NCBI RefSeq assembly: GCF_000712135.1
Contig: NZ_JOOE01000001.1
Coordinates: forward strand, 744,001 to 808,000
Reading direction: 5' to 3'
Length of the DNA stretch: 64,000 nucleotides
Origin: Sphingomonas sp. UNC305MFCol5.2
GTDB lineage: Bacteria > Pseudomonadota > Alphaproteobacteria > Sphingomonadales > Sphingomonadaceae
Shown: positions 26,056-34,717 of the stretch, piece after piece
How the letters are laid out: the number at the start of each line of letters is the position of its first letter
Position numbering within the stretch: the first letter of the stretch is position 1
The notes under the pieces: generated by a model
Databases searched by the model: none
Told to the model about the DNA's origin: nothing
What the model saw: only the letters and a program-made list of their open reading frames with translations
Position numbers and translations under genes: made by a program

Positions 26056-26819
26056 TCGCACGCGCGCTCGTCGCCTCGCCGACGCCCCCGGCACAAATCG
26101 CCGCGGACGAACTCCGCGCAGCCTATGAATGGGTCCCGCTCGATCAGGCCGAGCAGGTCGTGGCGCTCGGCGGCGACGGCTTCATGCTCCAGACGCTCCA
26201 CGCGATGCTCGAGCGCCGCCGCATCCTTCCCGTGTTCGGGATGAACCTCGGCACGATCGGCTTCCTGATGAACGATTGGCGGCTGGAGCGCCTCGAAGAG
26301 CGCCTCGCCCGTGCCAAGCCCTTCCGGGTCTCACCGCTCAGCATGACCGCGACCACGGTCGGCGGCGAACAATGCGTGCTGCCCGCGATCAACGAAGTCT
26401 CCTTGCTCCGCGAGACGCGCCAGACCGCCAAGCTCGAAGTCACGGTCAACGACCGCGTCGTGCTGGAAGAGCTGATCGCGGACGGCATGCTGGTGGCTAC
26501 TCCCGCGGGCTCGACCGCGTACAACCTATCCGCCAACGGCCCGATCCTGCCGCTCGGCTCGGCGCTGCTCGCGCTCACCCCGATCAGCCCCTTCCGGCCG
26601 CGGCGCTGGCGCGGGGCGATCCTTCCCGAGAAGACCCGCATCGGCATCAAGGTGCTGGAGGCCGACAAGCGTCCCGTCAGCGCCGTCGCCGATCAGCGCG
26701 AAGTCCGCGAAGTCGCTCGCGTCGATGTCGCAATCGACCATATGCGCGACCTCACGCTGCTGTTCGATCCCGAGCATGCCCTGGACGACCGCATAACGAT
26801 GGAACAATTCATCGCCTGA
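26052..26819 (+). CDS. nadK: NAD kinase
   Basis: Phosphorylates NAD to NADP in the cytoplasm. The 255-residue protein shows the GGDG motif (VVALGGDGFML), NLGTIGFLMND, and the NAD-binding block TPAGSTAYNLSANGPI. The ATG at 26052 lies inside the moaA stop region (ATGA), so the two are translationally coupled. A bidirectional terminator hairpin lies at 26941-26984. Confidence 0.95.
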   Translation: MIARALVASPTPPAQIAADELRAAYEWVPLDQAEQVVALGGDGFMLQTLHAMLERRRILPVFGMNLGTIGFLMNDWRLERLEERLARAKPFRVSPLSMTATTVGGEQCVLPAINEVSLLRETRQTAKLEVTVNDRVVLEELIADGMLVATPAGSTAYNLSANGPILPLGSALLALTPISPFRPRRWRGAILPEKTRIGIKVLEADKRPVSAVADQREVREVARVDVAIDHMRDLTLLFDPEHALDDRITMEQFIA

Positions 26820-26940
26820 TTGCGGCGCGCGTTCAAAGGTTAGGAAAGGTTAGGCGGAATCGCGCTTTTCGCCGCCGATACAATCGAGCAATTTCAACGA
26901 CTTAGCTGATATCGGATCGAGAGTCCGAATATACCGGCTA

Positions 26941-26984
26941 TTCAAAGAGCAGCCGGGAGGAGCACTCCCGGCACCTCTTTTGAA
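26941..26984. terminator. Long bidirectional terminator hairpin after nadK
   Basis: TTCAAAGAG and CTCTTTTGAA flank the core stem GCCGGGAG, loop GAGCA, CTCCCGGC (26952-26972). The flanking arms give an A run on one side and a T run on the other, so it can act in both directions. It isolates nadK from the tRNA gene. Confidence 0.75.
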
Positions 26985-27035
26985 GCACTCGAAATCCTAC
27001 ATTGCAATGCTTGTACGACCGCCGCGCGAGAAGGC

Positions 27036-27064
27036 TTGCCTTTCCGCGAATCCCGCTGCTATAG
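27036..27064 (+). promoter_or_regulatory. Probable promoter of tRNA-Asn
   Basis: TTGCCT at 27036-27041 and CTATAG at 27059-27064 are spaced by 17 bases and end 41 bases before the tRNA. This is a fair sigma-70-type match judged by eye. Confidence 0.45.
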
Positions 27065-27105
27065 GCGCGCCTCCGCAGCGGCCATGGTCGCTAAGAAGAC
27101 GGTAT

Positions 27106-27180
27106 TCCCCGGTAGCTCAGCGGTAGAGCGTTCGACTGTTAATCGAATGGTCGCCTGTTCGAATCAGGCCCGGGGAGCCA
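27106..27180 (+). tRNA. tRNA-Asn (anticodon GTT), CCA encoded
   Basis: The full cloverleaf can be drawn: acceptor TCCCCGG with CCGGGGA, D stem GCTC with GAGC, anticodon stem TTCGA with TCGAA around the loop CTGTTAA (anticodon GTT), and T stem GCCTG with CAGGC around TTCGAAT. The discriminator is G, and the CCA end is encoded at 27178-27180. The DNA downstream holds truncated genes, but no integrase gene and no repeated copy of the tRNA 3' end was seen. Confidence 0.95.
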
Positions 27181-27287
27181 CTTCAAGGCCTCAGAAAAGC
27201 TGGAGTTTTTGCGCGTCTGCAGCCATCAGGCTACGGCGCATTTAGACTTGCGTTTAGACATTCGCGGTTCGTTCATGTCGACCAACG

Positions 27288-27695
27288 TCAGAGCAAGAAG
27301 GCGTTCCTTGCCGAGAAGCAGCCCGCGATAAATGCGGCCAGGGCGAGTAGCGCGCATGCAATCGCCACAACATTAAACGCATTCGCCGCCCCCTCGCGAA
27401 TCGCCGTGTCGGCGTCGGAAGGATGGTTCGCGCCCCAAAATCGCTGCGTGAGATAACCGAGGATCAATGTAAGTGTCGCGAACACGACGCCGAGAGTGAA
27501 CGCCGTCAAGGCATCCGCGAGCATGCCCTTCGCCGCGCCAGACGCTTTGCCGGCGGAGAGGGCTTGCCCGTAGAAGGCGATAATCGCCGCTGCCGCACCT
27601 CCGTTGATTGCAATCAATGTCTGGATGGTGGACCGCGCATATTCGAATGCTTCTTGCAGGTTGAATTCGTCGCGGTCCCCAGTCGGCATTCTCAT
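27288..27695 (-). CDS. Small membrane protein of unknown function
   Basis: 135 residues with a polar N-terminus (MRMPTGDRDEFNLQEAFEYA) and three or four hydrophobic helices (about residues 22-45, 55-85 and 107-130). It resembles no family I can name. The ATG at 27695 uses the last base of an upstream stop codon (TGATG), a coupling signal. The upstream reading frame, however, is only a short fragment, so this gene probably belonged to a larger foreign unit. Base composition looks less GC-rich than the neighbouring housekeeping genes. It lies between tRNA-Asn and a broken yjbQ, which suggests transfer. Confidence 0.6.
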   Translation of the reverse strand: MRMPTGDRDEFNLQEAFEYARSTIQTLIAINGGAAAAIIAFYGQALSAGKASGAAKGMLADALTAFTLGVVFATLTLILGYLTQRFWGANHPSDADTAIREGAANAFNVVAIACALLALAAFIAGCFSARNAFLL

Positions 27696-27781
27696 CACCC
27701 CAGCAGTTTTAGATCCGAACAGCGTTCGCCCAGATCGCGCTTCGATAGCACGACCTTCGCGTCGCGAAGAAATCGCCAGCC
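27695..27781 (-). pseudogene. Possible C-terminal fragment of a lost upstream gene
   Basis: About 28 codons (ending KVVLSKRDLGERCSDLKLLG) stop exactly at the start of the small membrane-protein gene in a TGATG overlap. The part further upstream in this frame runs antisense to the yjbQ remnant and looks non-coding. I read it as the tail of a gene cut off when the segment was joined to yjbQ. The evidence is weak. Confidence 0.3.
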
Positions 27782-27818
27782 CGTGACGCGTGAATCGGTG
27801 CCGACACAGCCCCACTGA

Positions 27819-28006
27819 TATGCGCATGACGACGAAGGCCCCGACGACGTGCCCGCGCATCTCCGCGCGACGCTCACGGGCCTCCAGCTCGCGATTCCGC
27901 TGATCGGCGGCCGTCTCGAGCTCGGCACATGGCAGGCATCTATTTGTTCGAACACCGCCGCCGCCTGCATCGGCGCCAGATCGCGTTAAACCTGATCGGC
28001 GAGTGA
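27819..28006 (+). pseudogene. yjbQ (UPF0047) remnant, truncated and frameshifted
   Basis: Translation gives YAHDDEGPDDVPAHLRATL, then TGLQLAIPLIGGRLELGTWQ, which matches the C-terminal third of the YjbQ/UPF0047 family. Right after TWQ one base is missing at about 27936 (GC where GGC is expected). In the next frame the family sequence resumes as IYLFEHRRR and ends IALNLIGE with a stop at 28004. A stop codon directly precedes the first residue and the N-terminal two thirds are absent. The remnant thus begins where the foreign-looking segment ends. Its last 21 bases overlap the KTSC gene on the other strand. Confidence 0.8.
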
Positions 28007-28210
28007 CGCCCGCGCCCCATGCTCGGTGAACGCGAAGTGATCGCGGATGCGGCGGTTGAAATAGCTCCCCTTCGAGAATGCCTCGCGCATCCCCTGCGCA
28101 ACCCGCGGCGGCACGTCATGATAGCTGTAGCGCTTGCCGCTGACGAAAAGGATGTCGAGCCGCTGCTCGTCCTCGTCATATTTCCATCCGCGGATCACGC
28201 TCGAGGGCAT
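27986..28210 (-). CDS. KTSC-domain protein
   Basis: 74 residues, nearly all one KTSC domain: MPSSVIRGWKYDEDEQRLDI opens the typical first strand pair, YSYHDVPP follows, and SKGSYFNRRIRDHF is the conserved K-x-S-x-C/F-like block that names the family. The domain is found alone or at the ends of phage and lysyl-tRNA-synthetase-related proteins; its function is unclear. No strong ribosome site precedes the ATG. It overlaps the yjbQ remnant at its 3' end, on the opposite strand. Confidence 0.7.
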   Translation of the reverse strand: MPSSVIRGWKYDEDEQRLDILFVSGKRYSYHDVPPRVAQGMREAFSKGSYFNRRIRDHFAFTEHGARASLADQV

Positions 28211-28279
28211 GGTGCAACAACGCGCGATCGCGCTCCCATGTCCCTTGCGCCGCTCCCCCGCCCCTGCGATGCTCGGGCG

Positions 28280-29296
28280 ATGAGCGATCTCGACGCCTTC
28301 ATCGCCGGTCTGCCCAAGGCCGAGCTGCACCTTCATATCGAAGGCAGCTTGGAGCCCGAGCAGATGTTCGAGTTCGCCCGCCGCAACAATGTCGCGATCC
28401 CCTATGCGTCCGTGGAAGAGGTGCGGGCCGCCTACGATTTCTCGAACCTCCAGGACTTCCTCGACATCTATTATGCCGGCGCCGATGTGCTGCGCACCGA
28501 GGAGGACTTTCGCGACCTCGCGCTCGCTTATTTCGATCGTGCCGCTGCCGACTGCGTCGTCCACGCCGAGATCTTCTTCGATCCCCAGACCCACACGCAT
28601 CGCGGCATCCCCTTCGGCGTGGTCGCCAACGGCCTGCTCGCGGGCATGGCCGAGGCGGAGGCGAAGCACGGCCTCACGTCGAAGCTGATCCTCTGCTTCC
28701 TGCGCCATCTCGACGAGGAGGATGCGTTCAAGACGCTCAGCCAGGCCCAGCCCTGGATCGACCGGATCGATGCGGTCGGGCTCGATTCGTCCGAGATTGG
28801 CCATCCTCCGTCCAAGTTCGAGCGCGTTTTCGCGGCCGCCGCCGCGATGGGTCTCAGGCGCGTCGCACATGCCGGTGAGGAAGGTCCGCCTGAATATGTC
28901 CACGAGGCGCTCGACCTGCTCCATGTCGATCGGCTCGACCACGGCAATCGCAGCCTCGAGGACCCGGCCCTGGTCGCCCGGCTTGCACGCTCGGGCATGA
29001 CGCTCACTGTCTGCCCGCTGTCGAACGTCAAGCTCTGCAACGTCGCCTCGATCCACGTGCACCCCATCGACCGCATGCTCCGCCTGGGCCTGCGCGCGAC
29101 GGTCAATTCGGACGACCCGGCCTATTTCGGCGGCTATATCGGCGACAATTATCGCGCGATCGCGAAGGGCCGCGAACTCGACCGCGACGATCTCGTCACG
29201 CTCGCCCGCAACAGTTTCCTCGGTTCTTTCTTGCCTGACGATGCCGTCGCGGCGCATCTCGCCGCGCTCGACGCCTATGTGGACGCGCATACGTGA
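28280..29296 (+). CDS. Adenosine/adenine deaminase family protein, probably adenine deaminase
   Basis: A 338-residue zinc amidohydrolase. The metal and catalytic residues are in place: ELHLHIEG (first His pair), VAHAGEE (His and the Glu region), RLDHG, and NSDDPAYF (catalytic Asp pair). The segments LPKAELHLHIEGSLEPEQ, LQDFLDIYYAG and PAYFGGYI resemble the branch that deaminates adenine to hypoxanthine rather than true adenosine deaminase; this is inference from motif recall. The ATG at 28280 begins MSDLDAFIAGLPK. The stop overlaps the start of a phosphoribosyltransferase gene, so the pair would turn adenine into a nucleotide by way of hypoxanthine. Confidence 0.88.
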   Translation: MSDLDAFIAGLPKAELHLHIEGSLEPEQMFEFARRNNVAIPYASVEEVRAAYDFSNLQDFLDIYYAGADVLRTEEDFRDLALAYFDRAAADCVVHAEIFFDPQTHTHRGIPFGVVANGLLAGMAEAEAKHGLTSKLILCFLRHLDEEDAFKTLSQAQPWIDRIDAVGLDSSEIGHPPSKFERVFAAAAAMGLRRVAHAGEEGPPEYVHEALDLLHVDRLDHGNRSLEDPALVARLARSGMTLTVCPLSNVKLCNVASIHVHPIDRMLRLGLRATVNSDDPAYFGGYIGDNYRAIAKGRELDRDDLVTLARNSFLGSFLPDDAVAAHLAALDAYVDAHT

Positions 29297-29814
29297 CCGA
29301 AATCACCTTTTCCCCCTACAGCCATGACGACATGGTCGAGGGCATCGAGGCACTCGCCGCCGCGATGGAGGCCGAGGGCTGGCGCCCCGCTTTGCTCGTC
29401 GGCATCGGCCGCGGCGGGCTGGCGCCGGGCGTGTATCTCTCGCACCGCATGGATATCCAGCTCGTCTCGATCGACCATTCGGCCGGCATCGCCTCGTTCG
29501 GCGCGGCGCTCGTCGCGGTTCTCGCCGAACGCACCCGCGCCGGAGACCAACTCCTGTTCGTCGAGGACATCAACGACAGCGGGCGCACGATCGGCGCGAT
29601 CCGCGCCGCGCTCGCCGTGCAGGGCGCGATCGACGCGAATATCCGCTTCGCCGTGCTGATCGACAACAAGGTCTCCGCCCAGCGCGTCGAGTATCGCCAT
29701 CGCACGATCGACCGCAGCGTGACCAAGGACTGGTTCATCTTCCCCTGGGAGGCGATGGCGCCGCGCGCCAAACTCACCGAGGCGGCGATGGAAATCCCGG
29801 AGCGGATCGCCTGA
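29293..29814 (+). CDS. Phosphoribosyltransferase, purine salvage type
   Basis: 173 residues of a type I PRTase fold. The PRPP-binding loop reads LLFVEDINDSGRT (about residues 95-107), and the N-terminal LLVGIGRGGLAPG loop fits hypoxanthine or xanthine phosphoribosyltransferases. The GTG start at 29293 lies within the stop of the deaminase gene (GTGA). With that partner, conversion of hypoxanthine to IMP is the likely role, though xanthine or guanine cannot be excluded. Confidence 0.85.
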   Translation: MTEITFSPYSHDDMVEGIEALAAAMEAEGWRPALLVGIGRGGLAPGVYLSHRMDIQLVSIDHSAGIASFGAALVAVLAERTRAGDQLLFVEDINDSGRTIGAIRAALAVQGAIDANIRFAVLIDNKVSAQRVEYRHRTIDRSVTKDWFIFPWEAMAPRAKLTEAAMEIPERIA

Positions 29815-29946
29815 CCGCCGTTCAGCCTCCGTCAATCGCCCAAGGCGCACGATTCATCGTGTCTTCACCGCGGAGCCTTTCCCGTCCCGTGCGCGTTCGA
29901 CTTGCGATCGGCATCTCCGCCCCTCGCCGTAACTACCGGAGGAACC

Positions 29947-30540
29947 ATGCTAAATAGCATAACCAGACGCCCGCGCATCCTGGCGCTGGCAGCAGCGCTC
30001 GCGGGCAGCGCCGCGCTCGCGGGGTGCATGACCGCGACGCCCTATCAGCCCGCCACCGCCTCGTCGCGGATGGGCTTCTCGGACGAGCAGATCGAGAGCA
30101 ACCGCTTCCGCGTCAGCTTCGCGGGCAACAGCCTCACCTCGCGCGAGACGGTGGAGCGCTATCTGCTCTATCGCGCGGCCGAACTCACCGTGCAGCGCGG
30201 CTTCGATCATTTCATCCTCGTCACGCGCGACACCGAGACCAAGACGGACACCTATCGCACGCCGGGCCCATATTACGGCCCGGGACCCTGGGGCTATTGG
30301 AGCCCGTCGTGGCGCTTCTATCGCGGACCGCGCTGGGGCTGGCGCAGCTACGATCCGTTCTGGGACGACCCCTTCTGGCGCGACCGCGACTGGGACTATC
30401 GCACCGTCCGCCAATATGAGGCGATGGCCGAGATCGTGACCGGCCGCGGCCCCAAGCCGAGCACCAATGTCCGCGCCTTCGACGCGCGCGAAGTGCTCGA
30501 CCGCCTCGGCCCCCAGATCAGGATGCCCGAAACGCGCTGA
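29947..30540 (+). CDS. CC0125/CC1285-family lipoprotein
   Basis: 197 residues with a lipoprotein signal peptide ending LAGC (Cys near residue 27) and so anchored in the envelope. The conserved block is GFSDEQIESNRFRVSFAGNS followed by TSRETVERYLLYRAAEL, which I associate with the CC0125/CC1285 family. The middle is rich in Gly, Pro, Trp and Tyr (YYGPGPWGYW). A GGAGG ribosome site precedes the ATG at 29947 by 4 bases. The function is unknown. A terminator hairpin follows at 30584. Confidence 0.82.
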   Translation: MLNSITRRPRILALAAALAGSAALAGCMTATPYQPATASSRMGFSDEQIESNRFRVSFAGNSLTSRETVERYLLYRAAELTVQRGFDHFILVTRDTETKTDTYRTPGPYYGPGPWGYWSPSWRFYRGPRWGWRSYDPFWDDPFWRDRDWDYRTVRQYEAMAEIVTGRGPKPSTNVRAFDAREVLDRLGPQIRMPETR

Positions 30541-30548
30541 CCTCTTAT

Positions 30549-30695
30549 CCCCCTCCCTTCCAGGGAGGGGCTAGGGGTGGTTTAGCAACAGGCGCGGCTC
30601 GATGCCGCAACTGTTGCTTTTCAGCGAGACGATTCTTTTAGGCGCGCAGACGCGCGCACCCACCCCATACCCCTCCCTGCAAGCAGGGAGGGGCT
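30549..30695. repeat. Composite palindromic repeat between lipoprotein gene and secA
   Basis: The layout is outer unit, central hairpin, inverted outer unit. The left unit (30549-30580) has CCCCTCCC pairing with GGGAGGGG, then TAGGGGTGG. The right unit (30660-30695) starts CCACCCC and has CCCTCCC with GGGAGGG. Between them is a hairpin with the loop region GGCTCGATGCC. The element at 43136-43271 has the same order of parts. Confidence 0.8.
30584..30620 (+). terminator. Terminator hairpin after the lipoprotein gene
   Basis: AGCAACAG (30584-30591) pairs with CTGTTGCT (30611-30618), with an inner stem GCGGC, loop TCGAT, GCCGC, followed by TTTTC. It forms the centre of the composite repeat. Confidence 0.7.
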
Positions 30696-30703
30696 TTCCT
30701 TTT

Positions 30704-33448
30704 TTACGCCGTCAGGGCGCCGTGGCAGTGCTTGTACTTGAGTCCTGAACCGCACGGGCACGGCGCGTTGCGGCTGACCAGTCCTTCCCATTGCGCCGGA
30801 TCGGTGCCGAGATCCTCGCCCGAGGGCTGCGGGATGCTCAGCGGCGGCAGCTGATTGAACACCATGCCCGCCGCGCCGCCGTCATAATCGCCGCTATTGT
30901 CGAGACCGGTCAGCGGATCGATGTGCGTGGTCAGAAAGTCCGGAAGCTCGGGCAGGTCCTGTGGGGGCGCCATGCGGAACTGCGCGAAAGCGAGCGTGCG
31001 GGTCACGTCCTCGCGGATGTTCGCGAGCATCCGCTCGAACATCGCAAAGGCTTCGTGCTTATACTCGTTGAGCGGGGTCTTCTGGGCGTAGGCGCGCAGA
31101 TGGACGACCTGACGCAGCGCATCGAGCATCGCGAGATGCTCCTTCCAGTGATGGTCGAGATTCTGGAGCAGGATCGACTTCTCGATCTGGGTCCAGGTCT
31201 CGGAATCGAGCTCGGCCGCCTTGGAATTGACGTGCTCGTCGGCCATCTCGCGGATGCGCTCCTCGACCAGCTCGGGCCCGATCGCGTCCTCGGTGCGGAT
31301 CCACTCGTCGACCGGGGCTTCGATCGCGAGCATCGACGAGACTTTCTCCTTCAACCCGGCGACGTCCCATTGCTCGGGATAGGAGTTGGGCGGGCATGCC
31401 TCGCCGACGATCGAATTGACTGTCTCCAGCCGCATGTCGGTCACGACTTCGCCCACCGTGTCCGCATCCATGATGTCGGCACGCTGCTCGTAGATGACCT
31501 TGCGCTGATCGTTCATCACGTCGTCATATTCGACGACCTGCTTGCGGATGTCGTAGTTGCGGGCCTCGACCTTCTTCTGCGCGGTCTCGATCGCCTTCGA
31601 CAGCCATTTCGAGCCGATCGCCTCGCCGTCCTCGATATTGTTGCGCATCATCTTGGCGAACAAGGTGTTCGAACCGAAGATGCGCAGCAGATCGTCGTCG
31701 AGGCTCAGATAGAAGCGGCTGAGGCCCGGATCGCCCTGACGGCCCGAACGGCCGCGCAGCTGATTGTCGATGCGGCGGCTCTCGTGGCGCTCGGTGCCGA
31801 GCACGAACAGCCCGCCGGCCTCGATCACGCGCGCCTTCTCGGCGGCGATCTCGGCCTTGATCTGCTCGATCGCGGCATCGCGCTGCGGGCCCTCTTCCAT
31901 GCCTTCCAGCTCGTCATGGATGCGGAATTCGAGGTTGCCGCCCAGCTGAATGTCGGTGCCGCGGCCCGCCATGTTGGTGGCGATCGTCACGGCGCCCAGC
32001 CGGCCCGCCTGCGCGACGATGCCCGCTTCCAGCTCGTGGTGGCGCGCGTTCAGGACGGCGTGCTCGACGCCTTCCTTCTTGAGGAACTCGGAGAGCAATT
32101 CGCTCTTCTCGATCGAGACGGTGCCGACCAGCACCGGCTGGCCCTTGGCCGAATGCTCGCGGATCTTCTTGGCGATCGCGCCGAACTTCTCTTCGGTGGT
32201 CTTGTAGAACTCGTCTTCCTCGTCGACTCGGGCGACCGGCAGATTGGTCGGGATGGTGACGACGTTCATCTTGTAGATGTCGTAGAATTCCGCCGCCTCG
32301 GTGGCCGCGGTGCCGGTCATGCCCGAGAGCTTGGGGTACATGCGGAAATAGTTCTGGAAGGTGATCGAGGCGAGCGTCTGGTTCTCCGGCTCGATCTGGA
32401 CGCCTTCCTTGGCTTCCACCGCCTGGTGCAGGCCATCCGACCAGCGCCGGCCGTCCATCATGCGGCCGGTAAACTCATCGATGATGATGACCTTGCCTTC
32501 CTTCACGATGTAATCGATGTCGCGCTTGAACATCACGTTCGCGCGCAGCGCCTGGTTCAGGTGGTGGACCACCTGGGTGTTCTCGAAATCGTAGAGATTG
32601 GCGCCCTGGAGCAGGCCGGCATTTTCGAGCATCCGCTCGACCTTCTCGGTGCCGTCCTCGGTCAGCACCACGGTGCGCTGCTTCTCGTCCTTTTCGTAAT
32701 CTACGGGCACGAGCTGCTTCACGATCGCGTCGACGCCCATATAGAGCTCGCTGCGATCGTCGGTGGGCCCCGAGATGATCAGCGGCGTGCGCGCTTCGTC
32801 GATCAGCACCGAATCGACTTCGTCGACGATGGCCATGGCGAACGGCCGCTGCACCATCGATGCGCGGTCATACTTCATGTTGTCGCGCAGGTAATCGAAG
32901 CCGAATTCGTTGTTCGTGCCGTAGGTGATGTCCGCGGCATAGGCGTCGCGGCGCTCCTGATCGGTCAGGTTCGGGATGATCACGCCGGTGGTGAGGCCGA
33001 GAAAGCCATAGACCTGCGCCATCCATTCGGCGTCGCGCTTGGCGAGATAATCGTTGACGGTGATGACGTGGACGCCCTCGGCCGGCAGCGCGTTGAGATA
33101 GGTCGCCAGCGTCGCGACCAAGGTCTTGCCTTCGCCGGTGCGCATCTCGGCGATCTCGCCGCGGTGGAGCACGATGCCGCCGATCATCTGCACGTCATAA
33201 TGACGCTGGCCGAGTGTGCGCCTGGCCGCCTCGCGCACCGTGGCGAAGGCCTCGGGGAGAATGCTGTCGAGCTTCTCGCCGTTCGCCAGCCGCTCGCGGA
33301 ACAACACCGTCTGGTTGGCGAGGGTGGCGTCGTCCATCGCCGAGATGGCGGGTTCGAACGCGTTGATCTTCTGGACGATCGCCCCGAGCGATTTGACGTA
33401 GCGTTCGTTCGAGGAGCCGAAAAGGGTCTTGGCAAGGCCGCCGAGCAT
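30704..33448 (-). CDS. secA: Preprotein translocase ATPase SecA
   Basis: A 914-residue motor that drives proteins through SecYEG. Walker A is in [17 protein letters not shown], the DEAD-type motif is [14 protein letters not shown], and the preprotein cross-linking and helical scaffold regions follow in normal order. The extreme C-terminus has the zinc-binding SecB-contact motif [15 protein letters not shown]. The ATG at 33448 begins [16 protein letters not shown]. It converges with the lipoprotein gene across the composite repeat. Confidence 0.97.
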   Translation of the reverse strand: MLGGLAKTLFGSSNERYVKSLGAIVQKINAFEPAISAMDDATLANQTVLFRERLANGEKLDSILPEAFATVREAARRTLGQRHYDVQMIGGIVLHRGEIAEMRTGEGKTLVATLATYLNALPAEGVHVITVNDYLAKRDAEWMAQVYGFLGLTTGVIIPNLTDQERRDAYAADITYGTNNEFGFDYLRDNMKYDRASMVQRPFAMAIVDEVDSVLIDEARTPLIISGPTDDRSELYMGVDAIVKQLVPVDYEKDEKQRTVVLTEDGTEKVERMLENAGLLQGANLYDFENTQVVHHLNQALRANVMFKRDIDYIVKEGKVIIIDEFTGRMMDGRRWSDGLHQAVEAKEGVQIEPENQTLASITFQNYFRMYPKLSGMTGTAATEAAEFYDIYKMNVVTIPTNLPVARVDEEDEFYKTTEEKFGAIAKKIREHSAKGQPVLVGTVSIEKSELLSEFLKKEGVEHAVLNARHHELEAGIVAQAGRLGAVTIATNMAGRGTDIQLGGNLEFRIHDELEGMEEGPQRDAAIEQIKAEIAAEKARVIEAGGLFVLGTERHESRRIDNQLRGRSGRQGDPGLSRFYLSLDDDLLRIFGSNTLFAKMMRNNIEDGEAIGSKWLSKAIETAQKKVEARNYDIRKQVVEYDDVMNDQRKVIYEQRADIMDADTVGEVVTDMRLETVNSIVGEACPPNSYPEQWDVAGLKEKVSSMLAIEAPVDEWIRTEDAIGPELVEERIREMADEHVNSKAAELDSETWTQIEKSILLQNLDHHWKEHLAMLDALRQVVHLRAYAQKTPLNEYKHEAFAMFERMLANIREDVTRTLAFAQFRMAPPQDLPELPDFLTTHIDPLTGLDNSGDYDGGAAGMVFNQLPPLSIPQPSGEDLGTDPAQWEGLVSRNAPCPCGSGLKYKHCHGALTA

Positions 33449-33561
33449 GGTGAATTCCTGTCGTAATAAGATGGTTGTCGGGCGAGCGCAGCCGGTCCTC
33501 CGGGCACCCGCGTCATGCGAAAACGAAAAAGGGCGGCCGCCTCAGCGCGCCGCGCACAGCC

Positions 33562-33822
33562 TCACTCGAGCCGACGCTCGAAGGGCAGATAGGTTGCGGG
33601 AAGCGGTGTGCTTTCGCTTTGCGGCCAGATGGTCCGTTGCGCTTCGACGCGCCGCGGCGCCGGCACTGCGGGGATCGCCCGCTGCGTGCGGCTCGCCACC
33701 GCCTCCGCCGCCTGCGCCGCCTGCACCACCGCCACGCCCTGCACTTGGCGCACCACGCGATCGCCCGAACCGTTGCCGGTCAGGCTCGCGAGCAGCGCAG
33801 TGAGGAGAAGCAACAGGTTCAA
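33562..33822 (-). CDS. Possible small exported protein upstream of secA
   Basis: 86 residues if translation starts at the TTG at 33822. This gives MNLLLLLTALLASLTGNG, a compact signal-peptide-like N-terminus, followed by a Val/Ala/Gln-rich stretch (VVRQVQGVAVVQAAQAAEAV) and a polar Pro-rich tail. A GAGAG lies a few bases upstream. There is no recognised family. It is 113 bases ahead of secA on the same strand. Coding is plausible from the hydrophobic start but not proved. Confidence 0.4.
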   Translation of the reverse strand: MNLLLLLTALLASLTGNGSGDRVVRQVQGVAVVQAAQAAEAVASRTQRAIPAVPAPRRVEAQRTIWPQSESTPLPATYLPFERRLE

Positions 33823-34002
33823 TTCGGCTCTCTCAGGGCAGAAGCGTGCGACATAGTGTGCCGGGTGCCGTTCGTCCAATGGGGAATGCGCGCTGGCGAG
33901 GCAGAAATGTTTCCACTTGAGCCCGCTACCCTCGGCTCTTCGCCGTCACCCCCGGACAGAGCGACAGACGTAGCGCTTGCAGCTGTTCATCGACCGTCCC
34001 GA

Positions 34003-34644
34003 TCACTTCGCACCCGTCGGCTCGAACGTTACCTGCACCATGCGCGTATCGGGCATGCCGCCCCCATTGATGCGTTCGTTCGGCGCGGGCGACTGAGACA
34101 TCACTTGCTCGCACGCCACTTTGTCGATCGCGGCGTTGCCGCTGCTCGCCTCCACACGACAGGAATCGGGTTTGCCTGACCTCGCGAAATGCACGCGCGT
34201 CAGCGCGGGTCTTGCATACCCAGTCGGCAGCTTGGCCACCTCCACCACCAAGTCGATTCCCGGCACATCCCGTGCTTTCGGTGCACCGGGAATTTCCCAC
34301 CTGAAGGTGCTCGAAAAAGTCGCACGAATCGGCTTTCCCGCACCATCGCGCGCCGGATAGAACTTGGCGCGCTTGAGGAAAATCGCACAACTATATTGAT
34401 CTAGCTCCGCGAATCCTGAGGTCCAGGTAATATGGCAGCTATCTGGCCTACCGGTGGCATCGATCGTCAACGTGAAGTGCAGTGTACCGTATTGCTCTTT
34501 CCGAATTGCCTCAGAGGGGTAGTCGTCATTTGTGGCCCAACTACCCGGTGGGCTCTTGGGCTTCAGCGGGGTCGCCAAAGGGCCTTTGGGCACCTCCGTC
34601 GATTGAAGAAATCCAATCGCGAACAACAGCATCACTGGCCCCAT
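34003..34644 (-). CDS. Exported protein with two TonB-C-like domains
   Basis: 213 residues. The N-terminus MGPVMLLFAIGFLQS is a likely signal peptide or membrane anchor. Two repeats follow with the same order of elements: YPSEAIRKEQYGTLHFTLTIDATGRPDSC then LDQYSCAIFLKRAKFYPA, and later RPALTRVHFARSGKPDSCRV then AIDKVACEQVM. This is the TonB C-terminal pattern, in which paired cysteines link strand and helix. It lacks the long Pro-rich spacer of a true TonB. The start at 34644 is chosen because a GGGGGA tract precedes it. It is divergent from argJ, 73 bases apart. Confidence 0.65.
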   Translation of the reverse strand: MGPVMLLFAIGFLQSTEVPKGPLATPLKPKSPPGSWATNDDYPSEAIRKEQYGTLHFTLTIDATGRPDSCHITWTSGFAELDQYSCAIFLKRAKFYPARDGAGKPIRATFSSTFRWEIPGAPKARDVPGIDLVVEVAKLPTGYARPALTRVHFARSGKPDSCRVEASSGNAAIDKVACEQVMSQSPAPNERINGGGMPDTRMVQVTFEPTGAK

Positions 34645-34717
34645 GGTCGTCCCCCGTCCCCACCTTTCCATGATGGCCTCGCATTGCGTGGCGAAGCAAG
34701 CATTGTATGGCAGGCTT

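Noticed and set aside
27106..27180. Attachment site at tRNA-Asn
   Set aside because: No second copy of the tRNA 3' end and no integrase gene was found nearby, so only a scar can be argued, not an intact island.
30791..33466. Very long open frame antisense to secA
   Set aside because: Same reason: it exists only because secA codon bias avoids stops on the other strand.
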